IMG/VR virus record: IMGVR_UViG_3300035701_000061
Span: 1-47,178 of that record
Source: a virus
Length of the DNA: 47,178 nucleotides
Reading direction: 5' to 3' (one strand)
Positions within the stretch are counted from its first letter, which is position 1. Each line of letters begins with the position of its first letter. Shown one piece after another: positions 29,918-39,195 of this stretch. The notes beneath the pieces were generated by a model. It saw only the letters and a list, made by a program, of their open reading frames with translations. It made no database searches and was not told the origin of the DNA. The translations under genes were made by a program, and so were the position numbers.

Positions 29918-30361
29918 ATGGATACTTCGAGGAATTTATATAAGTTTGTTGATGATTATAAAGTATTGCTTGCCTCGCCGCAGACAATAACGTCTACCAC
30001 TGATTTTGCAGATATAGGTTCACGAATTGATTGTAAGAACTGCAATCAGTTAACCGTGGTGCTGGAAGTAGATATCAATCAGGCGAACAATATTCACATA
30101 CAACTCATACCCGCGTTAACCGATGCTGCCACATATGAGGGCGTTGACGCTGAGACACCAGTGTTGGATGAAACGCATACTACTGGAAAAGTCGATGCAA
30201 CCCAGAGATATTATGAGTTAACCACAGACGCTGATGGGTTTTATTATGTGACGTTTCCGATTTCAGTAGGTTTATGGTGGCAAGTCCAGGTCAAAATGGG
30301 GACTGATGGTGGAACAAATCCAGACATTGAATCCGCATATTACATAAAGGCGTATGTATAG
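29918..30361 (+). CDS. Putative structural protein, short paralogue
   Basis: 147 residues with the same outer fold as the gene before it, minus the inserted domain. GSRID...NCN, YEGVDAETPVLDE, RYYELTTDADGFYY and AYYIKAYV are shared. AGGAGA lies about 11 bases before the ATG. The pair shows tandem duplication followed by domain gain or loss. A beta-sandwich decoration protein is plausible. Confidence 0.65.
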   Translation: MDTSRNLYKFVDDYKVLLASPQTITSTTDFADIGSRIDCKNCNQLTVVLEVDINQANNIHIQLIPALTDAATYEGVDAETPVLDETHTTGKVDATQRYYELTTDADGFYYVTFPISVGLWWQVQVKMGTDGGTNPDIESAYYIKAYV

Positions 30362-30581
30362 GGAAGCGCTTTTAGATAAACTTGAGACAGAAGATTATCG
30401 TGGAATGTTAAAACAATGCTTTTATTTGGCAATTGACGGCAAACCTAAGTTCAAGATGTTCGATGACATAATAGATGACATGGATGATGACGAGATAGTA
30501 AAGATCAGCAAACTAATTATTCTTGAGTCTCGTTTCCTGGTAAGCAATAAAGACAGTATAACCAAGGAAATAATAAACTAA
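30354..30581 (+). CDS. Unknown small acidic protein
   Basis: 75 residues, acidic middle (MFDDIIDDMDDDEIVKISK). The ATG overlaps the end of the previous gene by 8 bases and there is no strong ribosome binding site, so coupling is likely. No family recognised. Confidence 0.6.
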   Translation: MYREALLDKLETEDYRGMLKQCFYLAIDGKPKFKMFDDIIDDMDDDEIVKISKLIILESRFLVSNKDSITKEIIN

Positions 30582-30615
30582 CATTCCAGCGCGCATGTGC
30601 AGAAATGGGAGGATC

Positions 30616-30978
30616 ATGTCAAGGTCATTAGAAAAACTAATGAGTTGGGGGCATATCTCATTAGAAATAATAATTAGCTTTTATTTTGCGGGCGTTGTAC
30701 TGTTGTCTTATAGTAGTTGGGTTGCACTGTCTACATATCAAAACAGTCAATATCTCCATAGCGGAGTGGGAATGAGTGTGATAATACATAAGCACAATCA
30801 GGCTAATGGTAAATTTGATGCTAAGTTGGAGTCATTACACGTCAACACGCGTGCTAGCCAAACAGTCAAAAATGCCATGAGACAATTAACCGAAGAATAC
30901 GCTCAGGATAAGGGTGAACGGAGAGTATCCACGGCTTACGGAAATGTGGAGAAGAGCGTCAATAAGGTTAAGATATAA
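30616..30978 (+). CDS. Membrane-anchored protein with helical tail
   Basis: 120 residues from the ATG at 30616 (GGGAGG about 4 bases upstream). One transmembrane helix at about residues 14-36 (ISLEIIISFYFAGVVLLSY), then a long soluble helical part. The N-in anchor plus helical domain layout is seen in i-spanins and signal-anchor proteins. No lipoprotein partner is next to it, so a lysis role is only a possibility. The gap 30979-31133 holds a promoter and otherwise nothing visible. Confidence 0.6.
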   Translation: MSRSLEKLMSWGHISLEIIISFYFAGVVLLSYSSWVALSTYQNSQYLHSGVGMSVIIHKHNQANGKFDAKLESLHVNTRASQTVKNAMRQLTEEYAQDKGERRVSTAYGNVEKSVNKVKI

Positions 30979-31095
30979 TTGCCGCATAACAGCATTTTGG
31001 CTATCTATAGTGCGGTTCAAGGGTAATGGCCATAGAGAACGGTCCTGTTCACCCAGATTAGTGGTGTGTCTTCTTGAAATTTCTAGTAAATTTTT

Positions 31096-31124
31096 TTGTG
31101 AAATAATCCAATATGTGTTATAAT
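31096..31124 (+). promoter_or_regulatory. Promoter abutting the phosphoesterase start codon
   Basis: TTGTGA (31096-31101), 17-base spacer, perfect TATAAT (31119-31124). The ATG is at 31134, so the message would start within a few bases of it. No Shine-Dalgarno is present. Confidence 0.65.
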
Positions 31125-31133
31125 TAATTTGCG

Positions 31134-31889
31134 ATGGAAAACTTCTGGGATAAGTCTTGGTTGGTTCTCTCAGACATGCATATACCGTTTCATGATAAAA
31201 ATTTATTAGTACCGATATTGGAGTTGATAGAGGACGGCTCGTTTAATGGGATAGTTTTGCTTGGTGACATTCATGATTTTTTCAGATTAAGCAAGCACAA
31301 CAAGGATGATCGCAGGGCTTATGATCTGCAATCTGAGCTTGAGGAATCGCAAATTGTTCTGAGACAAATCAGAGGTGCCCTGGGTAAGCAAGGGAAGATT
31401 GTCTATGTGTTGGGTAATCATGAAAAGAGGTTAAGGAAATATCTTTGCGGAGATGCTACAGCATTGTCAACGTTGCAATGTCTAGAATTTAATACTCTGG
31501 TTGGGATTGATAAGTACAATATAAGAGTAGAAAAAGAGATAAAGATTTGTCCAACATTTTTACTGCGACATGGAACAAAATGTGGCAAGTATCCAGCGAG
31601 GGCAGAGTTGGGAAACTCGCTCATGAGCGGGATGTCAGGACATTCTCACAAGACCGATAAAGCAATAATGCACGGGACAGAGAAGGTTATTGAGTGGTTT
31701 TCCCTGGGACATTTGGCTAACAGGCCGGTATTATCTAATGCGTGTCTTGAGTTTGATGAAGATATGAATTGGGATCAATCGTTTGGTATTGTAAGAACAA
31801 AAGATATTAATTACAATGTAGAGATAATAAGACCAGACCATAATGGATTTTATTGTGAGTATACTGGCAAATATTATCTTAGGGGATAA
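31134..31889 (+). CDS. Calcineurin-like metallophosphoesterase
   Basis: 251 residues with the family metal-binding motifs in order: D-M-H (14-16), G-D-I-H-D (44-48), G-N-H-E (94-97), R-H-G-T (145-148) and G-H-S-H (169-172). These coordinate a dinuclear metal centre that hydrolyses phosphodiesters or monoesters. Such genes are common near phage packaging genes; the substrate is not known. Start is chosen as the first ATG, directly after a promoter and with no ribosome binding site, suggesting a leaderless transcript. Confidence 0.9.
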   Translation: MENFWDKSWLVLSDMHIPFHDKNLLVPILELIEDGSFNGIVLLGDIHDFFRLSKHNKDDRRAYDLQSELEESQIVLRQIRGALGKQGKIVYVLGNHEKRLRKYLCGDATALSTLQCLEFNTLVGIDKYNIRVEKEIKICPTFLLRHGTKCGKYPARAELGNSLMSGMSGHSHKTDKAIMHGTEKVIEWFSLGHLANRPVLSNACLEFDEDMNWDQSFGIVRTKDINYNVEIIRPDHNGFYCEYTGKYYLRG

Positions 31890-31894
31890 TATAC

Positions 31895-32200
31895 ATGAAG
31901 ATACCAAAGAATGTAAAGATATTCGGGATTACGTATAAAGTGAAGTTAGAGGACGGGGTTTATGATGGTGTGGATAAATGTTGTGGTACCTTGGATCAGG
32001 ACAAGAAAATAATATGCATTGATAAAACCATGGATAAGTTTAATCAGAATCATACGTTCTTTCATGAGTGTATTCATGCAGTACTATATGAGACAGGATG
32101 TGGACATTCATTGAGTATTCTTGAGGAGCCGATAGTAGATAATATCTCAAAATTTATGGCAGAATTTGTCAATAGAAGAAACAAGTTGACCGCGGAATAA
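31895..32200 (+). CDS. ImmA/IrrE-like zinc metallopeptidase-type protein
   Basis: 101 residues with H-E-C-I-H (57-61), the HExxH zinc motif, embedded in FFHECIHAVLYETGCG. Preceded by beta strands (GITYKVKLED) and followed by an acidic segment with EEPIVDNISKFM, whose Glu may be the third ligand. Small phage proteins of this kind occur near terminase genes. Substrate and role unknown. It lies 5 bases after the phosphoesterase and likely shares its message. Confidence 0.75.
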   Translation: MKIPKNVKIFGITYKVKLEDGVYDGVDKCCGTLDQDKKIICIDKTMDKFNQNHTFFHECIHAVLYETGCGHSLSILEEPIVDNISKFMAEFVNRRNKLTAE

Positions 32201-32214
32201 AATCTTGTTAGTAT
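32186..32214 (+). promoter_or_regulatory. Promoter abutting the small terminase start codon
   Basis: TTGACC (32186-32191), 17-base spacer, TAGTAT (32209-32214), then AGTGTA and the ATG at 32221. With a transcript start about seven bases after the -10, the first base would be the A of the ATG. No Shine-Dalgarno. The promoter lies at the end of the preceding gene. Confidence 0.6.
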
Positions 32215-32220
32215 AGTGTA

Positions 32221-32865
32221 ATGTCGGATAGTGTTGTGATGGCATTAAAAGAAAAAGATTACGGTTACATATTCGATAAGGATAATTCGAGATCCTTGGT
32301 TAACATTACACCAACGGTCATATCAAATTACATAAAATGTATTCCAGTAGAGTATCTTGAGACAGACCTTGATAAACTTGAGGAAGGAGTAAGGCCAACC
32401 AGGACAGATAGGGCGGTCAAGGTTCTCTTCTGGCGTGAATATAACAGGGCGCAGTTAACGAATACTGCCATGCATACAGCTGGATTGTGGCGGGGTGTTT
32501 GTCAGGAAATGCATCTATATAAGCAGATTCTATGTAACACAAAGAAACTTGCCTGGATACTCAGCCAAAGTATAGAAGATGAACTTCAGTTGCACCTGTT
32601 GTATGACAAAGGATTGAAAAGGGTAGAAGAGATATTGGATTTTGCTATAAAGAAACCAGACGGTAAGATAGATGTTAAATGTGCTGAGCTTGTGCTTAAG
32701 GCATATGCGATGATTGAGAATCGTGTGAAGGGGATGGCTACTCAGCGGATAGAAAAGAAGAGTTTGAGTCTTAAGTTGGAAGAGGCTATCACGGATGAGA
32801 ACAGAGAAGAGAAGATCAAGTTGCTGAAAGAGAAATTAACCAAGTTTAGTGAACAAGGCCAATAA
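32221..32865 (+). CDS. terS: Small terminase subunit candidate (TerS)
   Basis: 214 residues, mainly helical, no enzyme motif. It sits directly before the large terminase, whose ATG overlaps its TAA (TAATG). N-terminal VVMALKEKDYGYIF may be the DNA-binding part; the C-terminus is charged and helical (KLEEAITDENREEKIKLLKE), as in subunits that oligomerise and contact TerL. Assigned from order and composition rather than sequence identity. A possible leaderless promoter stands at its start. Confidence 0.7.
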   Translation: MSDSVVMALKEKDYGYIFDKDNSRSLVNITPTVISNYIKCIPVEYLETDLDKLEEGVRPTRTDRAVKVLFWREYNRAQLTNTAMHTAGLWRGVCQEMHLYKQILCNTKKLAWILSQSIEDELQLHLLYDKGLKRVEEILDFAIKKPDGKIDVKCAELVLKAYAMIENRVKGMATQRIEKKSLSLKLEEAITDENREEKIKLLKEKLTKFSEQGQ

Positions 32866-34442
32866 TGCATAATGTAGTTGGTAAAGATGGAAGAAAGAAA
32901 AAAGAACCATTAGGTATAAATCTGCATGAATTATCAAACAAGGAAATAGCTGACCTGGAGCGAGAAGTAGAGATAAAGGAAGGATTGCCTCATCTGTTTG
33001 GATGGAATTGGTACAAGTGGCAACATGAATTCTTTCACTCGACAAATAGAGATAATTTTATATGTAGCTCGAACCAATGTGGCAAGTCGACCATTCAAAT
33101 AAGTAAGGCTATTCATTGGGCTACAGAAACAGAGTTGTGGCCAAAACTGTGGCATAGTAAACCTAGCCAATTCTGGTACTTGTACCCGAGTCTTAAGCTT
33201 GCAACAAATGAATTTAACGAGAAGTGGGTAAAGGAAATATTACCAAGGAACGGTTATGAAAAAAGTAAAAAATATGGATGGACTGCGGATATTAGGCAAA
33301 AGACAATTCATAATATCAAATTCAATTCTGGGGTCACAATATACTTTTGCTCATATGCACAGGATGAAGCGGACTTACAGGCATCAACCTGTTATGCAAT
33401 ATTCGGAGATGAAGAATTACCTGAAGACATTTTGCCAGAACTGCAAGCACGTATTAGGGCAACTAGAGGATATTTTCATATGGTGTTTACAGCAACTTTG
33501 GGTCAAGAAATTTGGCGCAGAACTATGGAAGAAAAGGGCCAATATGAAAAATTCCCATCAGCATTTAAACGACAAGTAAGCTTATATGATTGTCAAAGAT
33601 ATATGGACGGTAAAACATCTCAATGGACAGACGAAAGAATATTGGAAGAGATACGTAGGTGTGGCACCAAACAAGAAGTAGATCGCAGAATATTCGGAAA
33701 GTTTGTAGTTAGTGGCGGATTGAAATATCCAGCATTTGATAGGTCTAGGCATGTTAAAGAAAAGCATATGCTTAATTTTAATGAATGGCGTATCTATTCG
33801 GCAGTAGATGTGGGGTCTGGTGGAGAGAAAGGACATCCAGCAGCAATCGTATTTTTGGCAGTGAACCCGACATATACGAGTGGCAGAGTTTTCCGATGCT
33901 GGCGTGGTGACGGAGTACAGACAACCGCCTCAGACATTCTCACCAAATATCAAGAAATGAAGGGGAAACAAATAGTTACTCAACAAATATATGATTGGGC
34001 ATCAAAAGATTTTCAGATAATATCAGCGAGAATGGGCGAACCGTTTATGCCGGCGGAAAAGAGTCATGAGATTGGCGAGAATATTGTAAACACATTATTT
34101 AGAAACGATATGTTATTTATATACGATGATGAAGAATCGCGCAAATTGGTAAACGAATTGATAGGATTAAAGAATAATGTTGCCAAGAATTTACAGAATG
34201 ACCATTTGGTCGACTCGCTAAGATATGTATGTGCTTCAATTCCTTGGGATTTTAGTTGTATAAATGCTAAAAAGACTGAGCAAAAGGTTGAGTTTAAAAT
34301 TATAGATGAACGAGATTTGTTCAGGCTCAAACAGTTAACCACTAAAAAGACATCAAACGAGATAGAGGAAGAACAGGAATATTTTAATAGAGATGAGATA
34401 AATGAAGAGTTTGATCTTTGGAACCAACAATACGAGGAGTAA
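32865..34442 (+). CDS. terL: Large terminase subunit (TerL)
   Basis: 525 residues. Walker A-like C-S-S-N-Q-C-G-K-S-T (67-76), Walker B Y-A-I-F-G-D-E-E (177-184) and a nuclease-type Y-S-A-V-D-V-G-S-G-G near residue 315 (first acidic residue D315) followed by the later aspartates (YDWASKD, about 375, and DHLVDSLRY near 449). It drives ATP-powered packaging of DNA through the portal and cuts the DNA. Comparable in length and order to P22-like headful terminases. Confidence 0.9.
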   Translation: MHNVVGKDGRKKKEPLGINLHELSNKEIADLEREVEIKEGLPHLFGWNWYKWQHEFFHSTNRDNFICSSNQCGKSTIQISKAIHWATETELWPKLWHSKPSQFWYLYPSLKLATNEFNEKWVKEILPRNGYEKSKKYGWTADIRQKTIHNIKFNSGVTIYFCSYAQDEADLQASTCYAIFGDEELPEDILPELQARIRATRGYFHMVFTATLGQEIWRRTMEEKGQYEKFPSAFKRQVSLYDCQRYMDGKTSQWTDERILEEIRRCGTKQEVDRRIFGKFVVSGGLKYPAFDRSRHVKEKHMLNFNEWRIYSAVDVGSGGEKGHPAAIVFLAVNPTYTSGRVFRCWRGDGVQTTASDILTKYQEMKGKQIVTQQIYDWASKDFQIISARMGEPFMPAEKSHEIGENIVNTLFRNDMLFIYDDEESRKLVNELIGLKNNVAKNLQNDHLVDSLRYVCASIPWDFSCINAKKTEQKVEFKIIDERDLFRLKQLTTKKTSNEIEEEQEYFNRDEINEEFDLWNQQYEE

Positions 34443-34444
34443 GT

Positions 34445-34786
34445 ATGAAGACAACTAATTTATTGACACCAGATTCTATATGCAATATAATCAAGGCATG
34501 TAGCCAAGCTGGTGTTAACGAGTTTGTCTACGGGGGGTTAAAGATACGATTTGGGGCAATCATAAATGATTATCCACTTGCAACCACCTGTACAAGTGTA
34601 ATTAATGCATCTAACCAAGCAAGCAAAGCAAATGCGGAATCATTGCTTGAAGATGAAGTAAGTTTGAGAGAAAAGCAAATCTCCGAAGCAATCCTTCTTG
34701 ACCCTGTTGGGTTTGAAGAGATGATTAAGAATGGAGATCTTGGAGATGCTGAATCAGACGATAGAAAAGCTGAATCGGAAATATAA
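34445..34786 (+). CDS. Unknown protein between terminase and portal
   Basis: 113 residues from the ATG at 34445 (GAGGAG about 6 bases upstream). N-terminal LTPDSICNIIKACSQAGVNEF resembles a helical assembly domain; then Y-G-G-L-K-I-R-F-G and a charged C-terminus (ESLLEDEVSLREKQISEA). The C-terminal end overlaps the start of the portal gene by about 40-55 bases in another frame. No family recognised. Confidence 0.65.
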   Translation: MKTTNLLTPDSICNIIKACSQAGVNEFVYGGLKIRFGAIINDYPLATTCTSVINASNQASKANAESLLEDEVSLREKQISEAILLDPVGFEEMIKNGDLGDAESDDRKAESEI

Positions 34787-36836
34787 CGAAGGCGAATCCT
34801 GTGACCGTGAGTTATTTAGTGAACAACGCAGTAACATCTTACTGGTTACGGGAAATCATTACAATAAAAAGAGACCTAGATATCTAGAGCGAATCAGAGA
34901 CACGAACCAACTCAGCAACGAAGCAAAATTAAGAATAACTAAAAACCATCTTAAGCGAATTACCGGTATCTATGTAAATAATATTATAAATGCTGCACCC
35001 ATGGTTGGCATATATCCCAAGAATGAATCAGAAGCCAGCGACAGGAAATCAGCAGAACTGCATAAGAGTGTTTGGGAACATATTAAAGCCAAACACAAGA
35101 TGAAACAAAAAGTATATGAATGGGTGTCTGATTTTATCGAAATAGGTGAATGTTTCGTTAAAACTACATGGAATGGTAATAAGGGTGAATCAATACCAGT
35201 AGAACAAGTCGTTGATCCGATATCTGGCGATGTACTTGAGCAAACTAATCTTATGAGTGGTGACATAGAGTATGAACGCATTTATGGATTCAATCTATTG
35301 AGAGATCCAGCAGCAAAATCATATGAAGACTCCAGGTGGTTAATACATCGCAAGATGGTTGACATGGATGATTTAAAAACACAATACGCCAGCGATCCAG
35401 ACAAATTAGCATTTATAACAGAATCAGCCAAGGACACGTTTACTGTATTTAACGGGCAAACAGGATCATATGAAGCAATAAAAAATAAGGTAATGATTAG
35501 AGAATATTTTTTCAGACCGACATTATTGTTACCAAAAGGATATTTTTATATTACAACGGAAAAGGGAATATTGGACGAAGGTGAATTGCCTTTGGGTAAG
35601 TTCCCGATATTAGGAACTGGATTTGACAGGATACCTACAAGTCCTAGATATCAGAGTATCATAAAACAATTAAGACCATATCAGGCAGAAATTAATCGTA
35701 CAGCATCTAAAATAGCGGAACATCAAGTGACTCTGGGCGACGATAAAGTTTTCATACAAGCCGGAACAAAATTGGGTATGGGCGGAACAATCGCTGGTAT
35801 TCGTGGAGTTCAATATACGGGTATTAAGCCTGAAATATTAGAGGGTAGAAGTGGTGCTCAATACTTAGAGTACATGATGTCCCAAATTAGCGAGATGTAT
35901 CAAGTTGCAAATATACAAGAGATTAATGAGGAAAAGATTTCTCAAGTAGATCCATACGCTTTATTGTTCAGGAGTATGAGAGATAAAAAAGCGTTCTCTA
36001 TGTATTCTGAAAAGATCGAGATATTCCTAAATGAAATATGCGAGTTAACTTTGAGGTTATGTAAGTTCCATTGTCCAGACCAAATGGTTATTAGTATAAT
36101 TGGAAAGAATGAGCAAATCAATATGCCTGAGTTTAAGGCAATGGATGATCTGGGATATCAGATTAAGATTGAACCAAGATCAGATGATATTGAATCGCTA
36201 ATGGGTAAGCAACTCAGTCTTAATCATATTCTTCAATATGCTTCTGCTCAAATGACACCCGACATGATAGGCCAGGTTATAAAGAATATGCCGTATTTGA
36301 ATAAAGAACAAATAACGTCTGACTTCACAATCAATTATGAGAACGCAGAGAATATAATATTGGCTTTGGACAGGGGTGAATGGATTGATCCTGACCCAAC
36401 TGATGATAATGAGTACACGTTAAAAAGATTAAATCACAGAAAGAAACAGGCTAGTTTCAAGTTTTTAGTAGACAATATCAAGCAAATGTACGAACAAAAT
36501 GTACAAATAAGAGCACAAATTGTAGCCCAGCAAAAGGCTCAAGTGCAAGCGGCTGCTGCTGGTTATATACCTACGGGCGGTTATCTGGTTGGTGTTGATT
36601 TCTATGTCAACTTTGATCCAGCAAACCCACAGAAAACCAGACGTGCAAGAATCCCATTTGAATCTCTAGATTGGTTAATGAAACGTCTTAATCAGCAAGG
36701 AATGTCCCAGGAGAATCTACAACAAATGGATTTAAGTATGCAGGCTCAGATAGCAAGTCAGGGTCAGCAGCAAATGAACCAGGGTCAAACAGGACAGCAA
36801 GTACCTGTTGAAGAAATGGGGTATTCCCCACAATAA
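34731..36836 (+). CDS. Portal protein (P22-like)
   Basis: 701 residues, close to the P22 gp1 length (725). N-terminal helical region, central stem with R-R-SMRDKKAFSMYSEKIEIFLNEICEL-type helices (about 415-440), and a C-terminal Gln-rich tail (QQGMSQENLQQMDLSMQAQI) typical of P22-like portals. It forms the dodecameric ring for DNA passage at the head-tail junction. An alternative start at 34746 has a GGAG 9 bases upstream and may be the true one. Located between terminase and scaffold, as expected. Confidence 0.85.
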   Translation: MEILEMLNQTIEKLNRKYNEGESCDRELFSEQRSNILLVTGNHYNKKRPRYLERIRDTNQLSNEAKLRITKNHLKRITGIYVNNIINAAPMVGIYPKNESEASDRKSAELHKSVWEHIKAKHKMKQKVYEWVSDFIEIGECFVKTTWNGNKGESIPVEQVVDPISGDVLEQTNLMSGDIEYERIYGFNLLRDPAAKSYEDSRWLIHRKMVDMDDLKTQYASDPDKLAFITESAKDTFTVFNGQTGSYEAIKNKVMIREYFFRPTLLLPKGYFYITTEKGILDEGELPLGKFPILGTGFDRIPTSPRYQSIIKQLRPYQAEINRTASKIAEHQVTLGDDKVFIQAGTKLGMGGTIAGIRGVQYTGIKPEILEGRSGAQYLEYMMSQISEMYQVANIQEINEEKISQVDPYALLFRSMRDKKAFSMYSEKIEIFLNEICELTLRLCKFHCPDQMVISIIGKNEQINMPEFKAMDDLGYQIKIEPRSDDIESLMGKQLSLNHILQYASAQMTPDMIGQVIKNMPYLNKEQITSDFTINYENAENIILALDRGEWIDPDPTDDNEYTLKRLNHRKKQASFKFLVDNIKQMYEQNVQIRAQIVAQQKAQVQAAAAGYIPTGGYLVGVDFYVNFDPANPQKTRRARIPFESLDWLMKRLNQQGMSQENLQQMDLSMQAQIASQGQQQMNQGQTGQQVPVEEMGYSPQ

Positions 36837-36871
36837 TAACGGCGGTAAGTAAACTGCTGCAAGGAGTTTTT

Positions 36872-37888
36872 ATGGAAAAGCAAAATCCAGAAAAGACATT
36901 AGAAGAAAAGTTAGACGAAATTAAAAATCAGGTTGGAACGGGTGAGGCTGAGTCAGAACAACCAGTTGAACCATCATCGGTACAACCTACTGAACAGGAA
37001 AGCCAGCCTGCTCAAGATGCACCAACTGAAAAGGGCGAGGAACCTGCCTATCAGCCGAACTACAAGTTCAAGGTGTATGACGAAGAGAAGGAATTTGATG
37101 ACTGGGTTAAGCCTTATGTAACAAAGGACACGGAAGATCAATTTCGTGATCTTTATACAAAAGCACACGGGCTTGACGGAGTTAAATCAAAACTTGAGAA
37201 AACAAGGGAAGAATTGGCCGGCACTGAGGTTAGATATAATCAATTGAACGACGGATTACTAGAAGTTCAAAAGATAATCGAATCAGGTGACATGGAAAAT
37301 TTCTTCAAAATCACCGGAATAAAAGATGATGCCATATATGAGTATGTGCGAAATCGATTGGCGTATGAGCAAGCTGATCCTGAAGCAAGGAAAATGCATG
37401 ATGACGAAGCAGGAATGCGTAGACAAAACATGTTGCTTCAAAGACAGAATGAATTGCTCACCCAGCAAAATGTCGAAGGTACATATGATTATCATGCCAA
37501 AGAACTCGAACGAACAGTAACTCAACCCGAAGTGGCTGAGTTTGCCAAAAGGTTTGACGAGAAATATGGCAATGGTGCCTTTACCGATGAGGTTACCCAA
37601 GTGGGTCTATTCAATTATCGCAAAAATGGCATTGATATGACCGTTCCACAGGCTGTAAATCATGTTCTATCGAGATACGGTAATCAAATCCAACAGACTT
37701 CGGCACCACAAATGCCAAAGACTGGAGGAGGTTCTCCGCAAAAGATAGTAACAAAAACAATAACAAAAAATACTATCCCGAATACTGGTGGCGACTCTAA
37801 TGTGTCACCAACACAAAAAGAGATAACCTCATTAGCGGAAATTGAGGCTATTGCAGCCAGGTTTGCCAAAGAGCATAGGGGTAAGTAA
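36872..37888 (+). CDS. Scaffolding protein
   Basis: 338 residues; acidic, Gln/Glu/Pro-rich N-terminus (about 1-60), a helical centre with Q-N-M-L-L-Q-R-Q-N-E-L-L coiled coil (about 190-205) and a basic-to-mixed C-terminus. This composition and its position between portal and major capsid gene identify a scaffold. AAGGAG lies about 9 bases before the ATG. No protease motif, so it acts by assembly rather than cleavage. Confidence 0.8.
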   Translation: MEKQNPEKTLEEKLDEIKNQVGTGEAESEQPVEPSSVQPTEQESQPAQDAPTEKGEEPAYQPNYKFKVYDEEKEFDDWVKPYVTKDTEDQFRDLYTKAHGLDGVKSKLEKTREELAGTEVRYNQLNDGLLEVQKIIESGDMENFFKITGIKDDAIYEYVRNRLAYEQADPEARKMHDDEAGMRRQNMLLQRQNELLTQQNVEGTYDYHAKELERTVTQPEVAEFAKRFDEKYGNGAFTDEVTQVGLFNYRKNGIDMTVPQAVNHVLSRYGNQIQQTSAPQMPKTGGGSPQKIVTKTITKNTIPNTGGDSNVSPTQKEITSLAEIEAIAARFAKEHRGK

Positions 37889-37902
37889 TAGGAGATTATC
37901 AC

Positions 37903-39168
37903 ATGGCTACTAGTTATAATGCTGATTTCAACACGATGTTGAAAAAGTACATGCCATATAAACTTCTTGATGAAGAAGTTAAGAAGCGAAATTGGATGTG
38001 GAATAAAGTTGCAAAAGATGAGAATTGGTATAAGGGCCGCCTTGAAGTTCCTTTCTACGGTGCAGAAGCATCAAGTTTGGGATTCGGCGCTTTAACTGAT
38101 GCTAGTTACATCACACAATCTAAACCAGTTTTGGGATATGTTGACACCTTCAGAGAACTCTGGGGGACAATGTTGTTCTATGAAATGGATTTAGATTTGC
38201 ACGATGATGGTGGATTAGAGGCATCTTTCTTAAAAGTCTATCCAGATCAATTCAATAAATTTATCGGTAGAATGGCGGAAAGAATTTCTCTAAACCTAAT
38301 GAATGGTTTCATTGATAAACTAACTGCTACTGGCGGTACTGCTGGAACAGGTTTGTTATCAGTCAATCATCCAGAAAGATTCACTATTGGTGAAAAGATT
38401 TATGTTCATGATAGTGGAACGGCTGCTGATTACGGTTGGGTATGTGCAATTGATATGGTTGGAAAAACTATAGCAGTTGAAGATACTTTTGGTGGAACTA
38501 CACCATCTGCAACATTGGTTGGTACAACAAATATCAATACATATGCTGTTGCCCAAGGCGCAGCGATCTACATTCCAGGTGCAGATCCAACTGCTGCTGT
38601 TGGTTTTTCTGATTTGAGAAAAGCTCTTTTGTCATATGCAAATGGCGGAAATGCTACAATTTTTAACGTGACAAAGACATCATATCCATACACACAATCA
38701 CAGCAAATTAGTGGTGCTAGTATTAGTGCAAGTAATATTCTTGACGAAACTTTTGATGCTTTCATGGAAACAATTACATTAGGTAAGGGCAATCCATCTG
38801 AAATCGTCATGAACTTTGAGAATTTTAGCAATTGCGCTAAGTCACTAGAAGTGTCAAGGCAATTTACTGTGACTGATAAAAAGGCTGGATATGGATGGCG
38901 TACAGTATCCGTTTTAGGCCCAGAAGGCGAAATGGATATCACTGCTGTTCGTGAACAAGAAAAAGACGCAATGTTTATCTTAGACTGGAGAGCGTTGAAA
39001 TTCCACGGCTCTCATTTCTTTGATAGGAAACGCCACATGGACGGTAACGAGTTCTACATTGTACGTGCTACCACGGGGTACACTTATATTGTTGATATCA
39101 GATTTTTTGGGGATTTAGTCGTGTCAGCTCCGTCGCATTGCGGCATAGTGTATTCGATCAGTTATTAG
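37903..39168 (+). CDS. Major capsid protein
   Basis: 421 residues directly after the scaffold. N-terminal A-D-F-N-T-M-L-K-K-Y-M, then a long loop, mixed alpha/beta with glycine-rich turns (GGTAGTGLLSVNHPERFTIG, about 145-165) and a C-terminal W-R-A-L-K-F-H-G-S-H-F-F segment, as in HK97-fold coat proteins. GGAG lies about 9 bases before the ATG. Expected to form the capsid shell. The HNH endonuclease gene starts 27 bases after its stop. Confidence 0.85.
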   Translation: MATSYNADFNTMLKKYMPYKLLDEEVKKRNWMWNKVAKDENWYKGRLEVPFYGAEASSLGFGALTDASYITQSKPVLGYVDTFRELWGTMLFYEMDLDLHDDGGLEASFLKVYPDQFNKFIGRMAERISLNLMNGFIDKLTATGGTAGTGLLSVNHPERFTIGEKIYVHDSGTAADYGWVCAIDMVGKTIAVEDTFGGTTPSATLVGTTNINTYAVAQGAAIYIPGADPTAAVGFSDLRKALLSYANGGNATIFNVTKTSYPYTQSQQISGASISASNILDETFDAFMETITLGKGNPSEIVMNFENFSNCAKSLEVSRQFTVTDKKAGYGWRTVSVLGPEGEMDITAVREQEKDAMFILDWRALKFHGSHFFDRKRHMDGNEFYIVRATTGYTYIVDIRFFGDLVVSAPSHCGIVYSISY

Positions 39169-39195
39169 CAACTGATTGATTTTATTGAGGTTTTT

